Positions 13,949-16,199 of a DNA stretch of 16,199 nt are shown piece by piece; positions within the stretch are counted from its first letter, which is position 1, and the number at the start of each line of letters is the position of its first letter. The notes under the pieces are model-generated. The model ran no database searches, was not told the DNA's origin, and was given only the letters and a program-made list of their open reading frames with translations. A program made the position numbers and the translations under genes. The stretch comes from Sulfurovum sp. (lineage in GTDB: Bacteria; Campylobacterota; Campylobacteria; Campylobacterales; Sulfurovaceae), in NCBI GenBank assembly GCA_015490315.1, contig WFYB01000173.1, positions 1 through 16,199 on the forward strand, written 5' to 3'.

Positions 13949-14197
13949 CTAACTGCAGTGTCCGCCGCCGCAGCATCCGCTGTTTTCTTCTTTGGGTCTC
14001 TCTTCGACATGGATGATGATCTCATCGCCTTTGTCTTCTGTATAAAAGAGGTGTTTTTGGCAGAACTTCTGGTTCATGTGGCTCTCCATCAGTCTTGCCT
14101 GCATCAATGCATCATCTTTGCTCTCAAATGCCATATCGTTCTCATAAGCACTCTTTTTGAAACATCCGCACTCTTTTTCTACATGTATCTTGAACAT
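13949..14197 (-). CDS. Small cysteine-rich protein, putative metal binding
   Basis: The 82-residue protein has a CxC near the start (C10, C12), an FCQKH motif (C46, H49) and a C-terminal SGCCGGGHCS (73-82). It has no signal peptide and no membrane helix, so it is cytoplasmic. The Cys and His arrangement suggests a metal or iron-sulfur ligand set, but I recognise no named family. AAGGA lies 6 bases before the ATG at 14197. It is transcribed away from the formate dehydrogenase gene, with a 133-base gap and overlapping -10 boxes, so the two may share control. A role in cofactor handling for that enzyme is a guess from position alone. Confidence 0.82.
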   Translation of the reverse strand: MFKIHVEKECGCFKKSAYENDMAFESKDDALMQARLMESHMNQKFCQKHLFYTEDKGDEIIIHVEERPKEENSGCCGGGHCS

Positions 14198-14222
14198 ATT
14201 TCATCCTTGTTTGTTATTTTGT

Positions 14223-14229
14223 TATAATA
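14223..14229. promoter_or_regulatory. Overlapping divergent -10 boxes
   Basis: The plus strand reads TATAAT at 14223-14228, and the minus strand reads TATTAT over 14224-14229. Minus-strand transcription would start about 20 bases before the Cys-rich gene; plus-strand transcription near 14235 would leave a leader of about 95 bases before the fdh gene. Near-symmetric -10 elements are known to drive transcription both ways. Confidence 0.45.
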
Positions 14230-14259
14230 GGTTTTTCGACCTGCCGATAATAACCATAA

Positions 14260-14287
14260 AGGCTTAAAAAAACTTTATTTTAAGTCT
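14260..14287 (+). promoter_or_regulatory. Imperfect palindrome upstream of fdh gene
   Basis: AGGCTTAAAA (14260-14269) and TTTTAAGTCT (14278-14287) are inverted repeats with 9 of 10 matches (the tenth is a G-U pair in RNA) around an 8-base centre. It could be an operator or a leader hairpin. There is no T run after it. I cannot name a binding protein. Confidence 0.35.
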
Positions 14288-14330
14288 AATTAGGATAAAT
14301 TTACTCTTATTAGCTACCCAAGGCATAAAG

Positions 14331-16199
14331 ATGACAAAAAAATATGATAGAGAAGAGATAGAGAGTGTATGTACCTACTGCGGTGTAGGGTGTGACATCA
14401 CCGGTGTGGTGGAGAACAACAAGATCGTCAAGATCTTTGCCCAAAAAGATGGTGTGGTATCGGAGGGCAAGCTCTGTATTAAGGGAAAATACGGTTATGA
14501 CTTTGTCGATGCGAAAGACCGTATCAGAGAGCCCCGTATCAAAAAAACCTTTTTGGAGAAAAATCCTCAGATTGCAGAGCAGTATGGTAAGGCGCTTGTC
14601 GAATTTGACAGTGATTATATGACATGTGATCTGCAAACGGCGGTGAAGATTGCGGCCATGAAGCTAAGCCAGATCAAGCAGCAGTATGGCGGGGATAGCT
14701 TTTGTGCGATAGGAGGGGCTCGAACCTCTTGTGAGAGTGCCTATGCATTTCAGAAGTTTACGCGTGAGACGATGGAGTCTCCCCATGTCGACAATTGCGG
14801 TCGTGTCTGTCATGCGCCGAGCCTCAAAGGGATGCGTGCAACCATTGGCGAAGGTGCGGCGACCAACCCGTACAACGATATCTATGAGACGGAGTTTATG
14901 GTAGTCATCGGCTCCAATACAATGGAGGCACACCCTATCATCGCCAACCGTATGGTAGCGCAAGCAAAGAAGCTAAACAACCTTGCCGTGATCGATGTAC
15001 GTGAGACGAAGATGGCAAAACTGGCAAAATACAACTGTATCATCCCGCATGAAGCCAACCTTTTGATGCTCAATATGATGGCGTATGTCATCATAGATGA
15101 AGAACTCTATAACAAAGAGTTCATCGAGAATCGTACGAAAGGGTTTGAGGCGTACAAAGAGCAGATATTGAATGACCCGTATGCCGATCCGAAGTTTTTT
15201 GAGAAGATCAAAGGGTATGAGTATCTGGCAAAGATGATCCCCAATATTGCCAGAGAGTATGCGGTCAAAAAGTCGATGATCTTCTGGGGGCTTGGGATCA
15301 CTGAGCACCTTGACGGCTCTTATGCGGTGATGGCGATGACCCATTTGGCACTTTTGACAGGCAATATCGGCAAGACCGGTGCAGGACTGATGCCGCTGCG
15401 AGGGCAGAACAATGTACAGGGTGCATGTGATATGGGCTGTCTGCCCTACTATGACCCCGATTACGAGACACCCGAAAAGATAGGGCTGATGACACCGCAG
15501 CTTATTGACGGGATGCTTGAAGGCAAGATCAAAGCCCTGCTGAATATGGGAGAGGACATCAGTCATATCCACCCTAACATCAATAAGAGTGACAAAGCAC
15601 TGGAAAAGCTGGAGTTTCTGATGGTGCAGGATCTCTTCATGTGTGAAACCGCCAAAAAAGCCGATATCGTCATCGGAGTGAAGTCTGCCTATGAAAAGAC
15701 CGGTGTTTATGTCAATGCGATGCGCCGCCTGCACCTTTCTCAGCCGCTTGTTCACTCTGATCTGCCTGACGACTGGGAGGTGCTGCAGATGATTGCCAAA
15801 GAGATGGGTGACGGTGAGAACTTCGACTTTGAAAGCAGTGAGGATGTCTGGAACGAAGTACGAAAGAGGGCGCCCAAACGCTTCAGCGGCGCAGCATACT
15901 TCAGACTCGAACGCCACAGAAAGCGCGGGATGCAGTGGCCGATTCATGATGATGATACACCGGTACTGCATCTGCTTGACTTCCGTACAGAGGATGGACT
16001 TGGCAAATATGTCTACAAACAGTATGAGCCAAGAGGCATGATAGAGGAGATCCTCGAAGGGAGATTCTATGATGATTCACTGGAGGGGTATTATCTGACG
16101 ACAGGCAGAACACTCGCACACTACAACAATGCCGCACAAACCAAGCGCAGCAGCAAGCTCGATACCAAATATGATGAAGATGTACTGCTCGCACCTATA
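14331..16199 (+). CDS. Formate dehydrogenase-like molybdopterin oxidoreductase (partial)
   Basis: The open frame runs 623 codons to the window edge; E. coli FdhF is about 715, so roughly the last 100 residues are missing. The N-terminal 4Fe-4S domain has C14, C17, C21 (CTYCGVGC) and C49, followed by K51 in CIKGKYG. The active-site block is DNCGRVCHAPS, with C160 in the place of the FdhF selenocysteine and H161 after it. RGQNNVQGACDMG begins at R357, the Arg that positions formate. These are formate dehydrogenase marks rather than nitrate reductase ones. No Tat signal precedes the iron-sulfur domain, so the enzyme should be cytoplasmic. AAGG lies 7 bases before the ATG. An extra segment near 60-90 pushes the active site about 20 residues later than in FdhF. 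Electron partners must lie downstream. Confidence 0.9.
   Translation, partial: MTKKYDREEIESVCTYCGVGCDITGVVENNKIVKIFAQKDGVVSEGKLCIKGKYGYDFVDAKDRIREPRIKKTFLEKNPQIAEQYGKALVEFDSDYMTCDLQTAVKIAAMKLSQIKQQYGGDSFCAIGGARTSCESAYAFQKFTRETMESPHVDNCGRVCHAPSLKGMRATIGEGAATNPYNDIYETEFMVVIGSNTMEAHPIIANRMVAQAKKLNNLAVIDVRETKMAKLAKYNCIIPHEANLLMLNMMAYVIIDEELYNKEFIENRTKGFEAYKEQILNDPYADPKFFEKIKGYEYLAKMIPNIAREYAVKKSMIFWGLGITEHLDGSYAVMAMTHLALLTGNIGKTGAGLMPLRGQNNVQGACDMGCLPYYDPDYETPEKIGLMTPQLIDGMLEGKIKALLNMGEDISHIHPNINKSDKALEKLEFLMVQDLFMCETAKKADIVIGVKSAYEKTGVYVNAMRRLHLSQPLVHSDLPDDWEVLQMIAKEMGDGENFDFESSEDVWNEVRKRAPKRFSGAAYFRLERHRKRGMQWPIHDDDTPVLHLLDFRTEDGLGKYVYKQYEPRGMIEEILEGRFYDDSLEGYYLTTGRTLAHYNNAAQTKRSSKLDTKYDEDVLLAPI

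Noticed and set aside
14808..14810. Selenocysteine codon in the formate dehydrogenase
   Set aside because: The active-site codon is TGT (Cys), not TGA, and no in-frame TGA occurs up to the window edge.
14973..15971. 332-residue frame on the minus strand
   Set aside because: It is antisense to the formate dehydrogenase gene, whose plus-strand frame is open throughout with all key residues.

Overview
The window looks like chromosomal DNA from a Campylobacterota (epsilonproteobacterial) bacterium, most like Sulfurovum or Sulfurimonas. This rests on the protein families, the AT-rich promoters with good -10 boxes but poor -35 boxes, and gene order. From memory (not checked here), Campylobacter jejuni has a similar order running QueD-like (Cj0159c), haem-binding lipoprotein, integral membrane protein, rsmE, rpmE, rsmI, rlmB, Cj0152c, aminotransferase and hom. 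I see no insertion sequence, phage gene, CRISPR array, tRNA or rRNA.

Region 1 (1-3084, minus strand) is a respiratory operon for cytochrome bd oxidase: a DUF4492-type one-helix protein, cydA, cydB and a second small membrane protein cut by the window edge. Facing away from it is a flavin reductase-like gene (3211-3804), then a QueD/PTPS-family gene (3870-4451). Next comes a lipoprotein cytochrome c (4516-5160) whose haem domain sits on nine tandem 11-residue repeats, closed by a clear terminator.

Region 2 (5222-7767): moeA (molybdenum cofactor) lies on the minus strand, back to back with a four-helix membrane protein of unknown function that is coupled to rsmE. A small basic protein gene converges on rsmE and shares its stop-codon bases.

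Region 3 (7974-13905, plus strand) is a translation and housekeeping run: rpmE (zinc-type L31) behind a long structured leader, a terminator, rsmI, rlmB, a RodZ-like membrane protein, a class I/II aminotransferase, hom and a YajQ-family gene. Spacings are mostly short or overlapping. rsmE, rsmI and rlmB all modify rRNA, so this is a ribosome-maturation neighbourhood joined to amino-acid biosynthesis.

Region 4 (13949-16199): a small cysteine-rich protein on the minus strand shares a near-symmetric promoter with a large formate dehydrogenase-like molybdoenzyme gene. That enzyme has Cys, not selenocysteine, at the active site and no Tat signal, and it runs off the right edge. MoeA from region 2 would supply cofactor for such an enzyme.

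The parts most worth follow-up are the 11-mer stalk cytochrome, the rpmE leader RNA, the two small membrane proteins bracketing cydAB, and the Cys-rich partner of the formate dehydrogenase.
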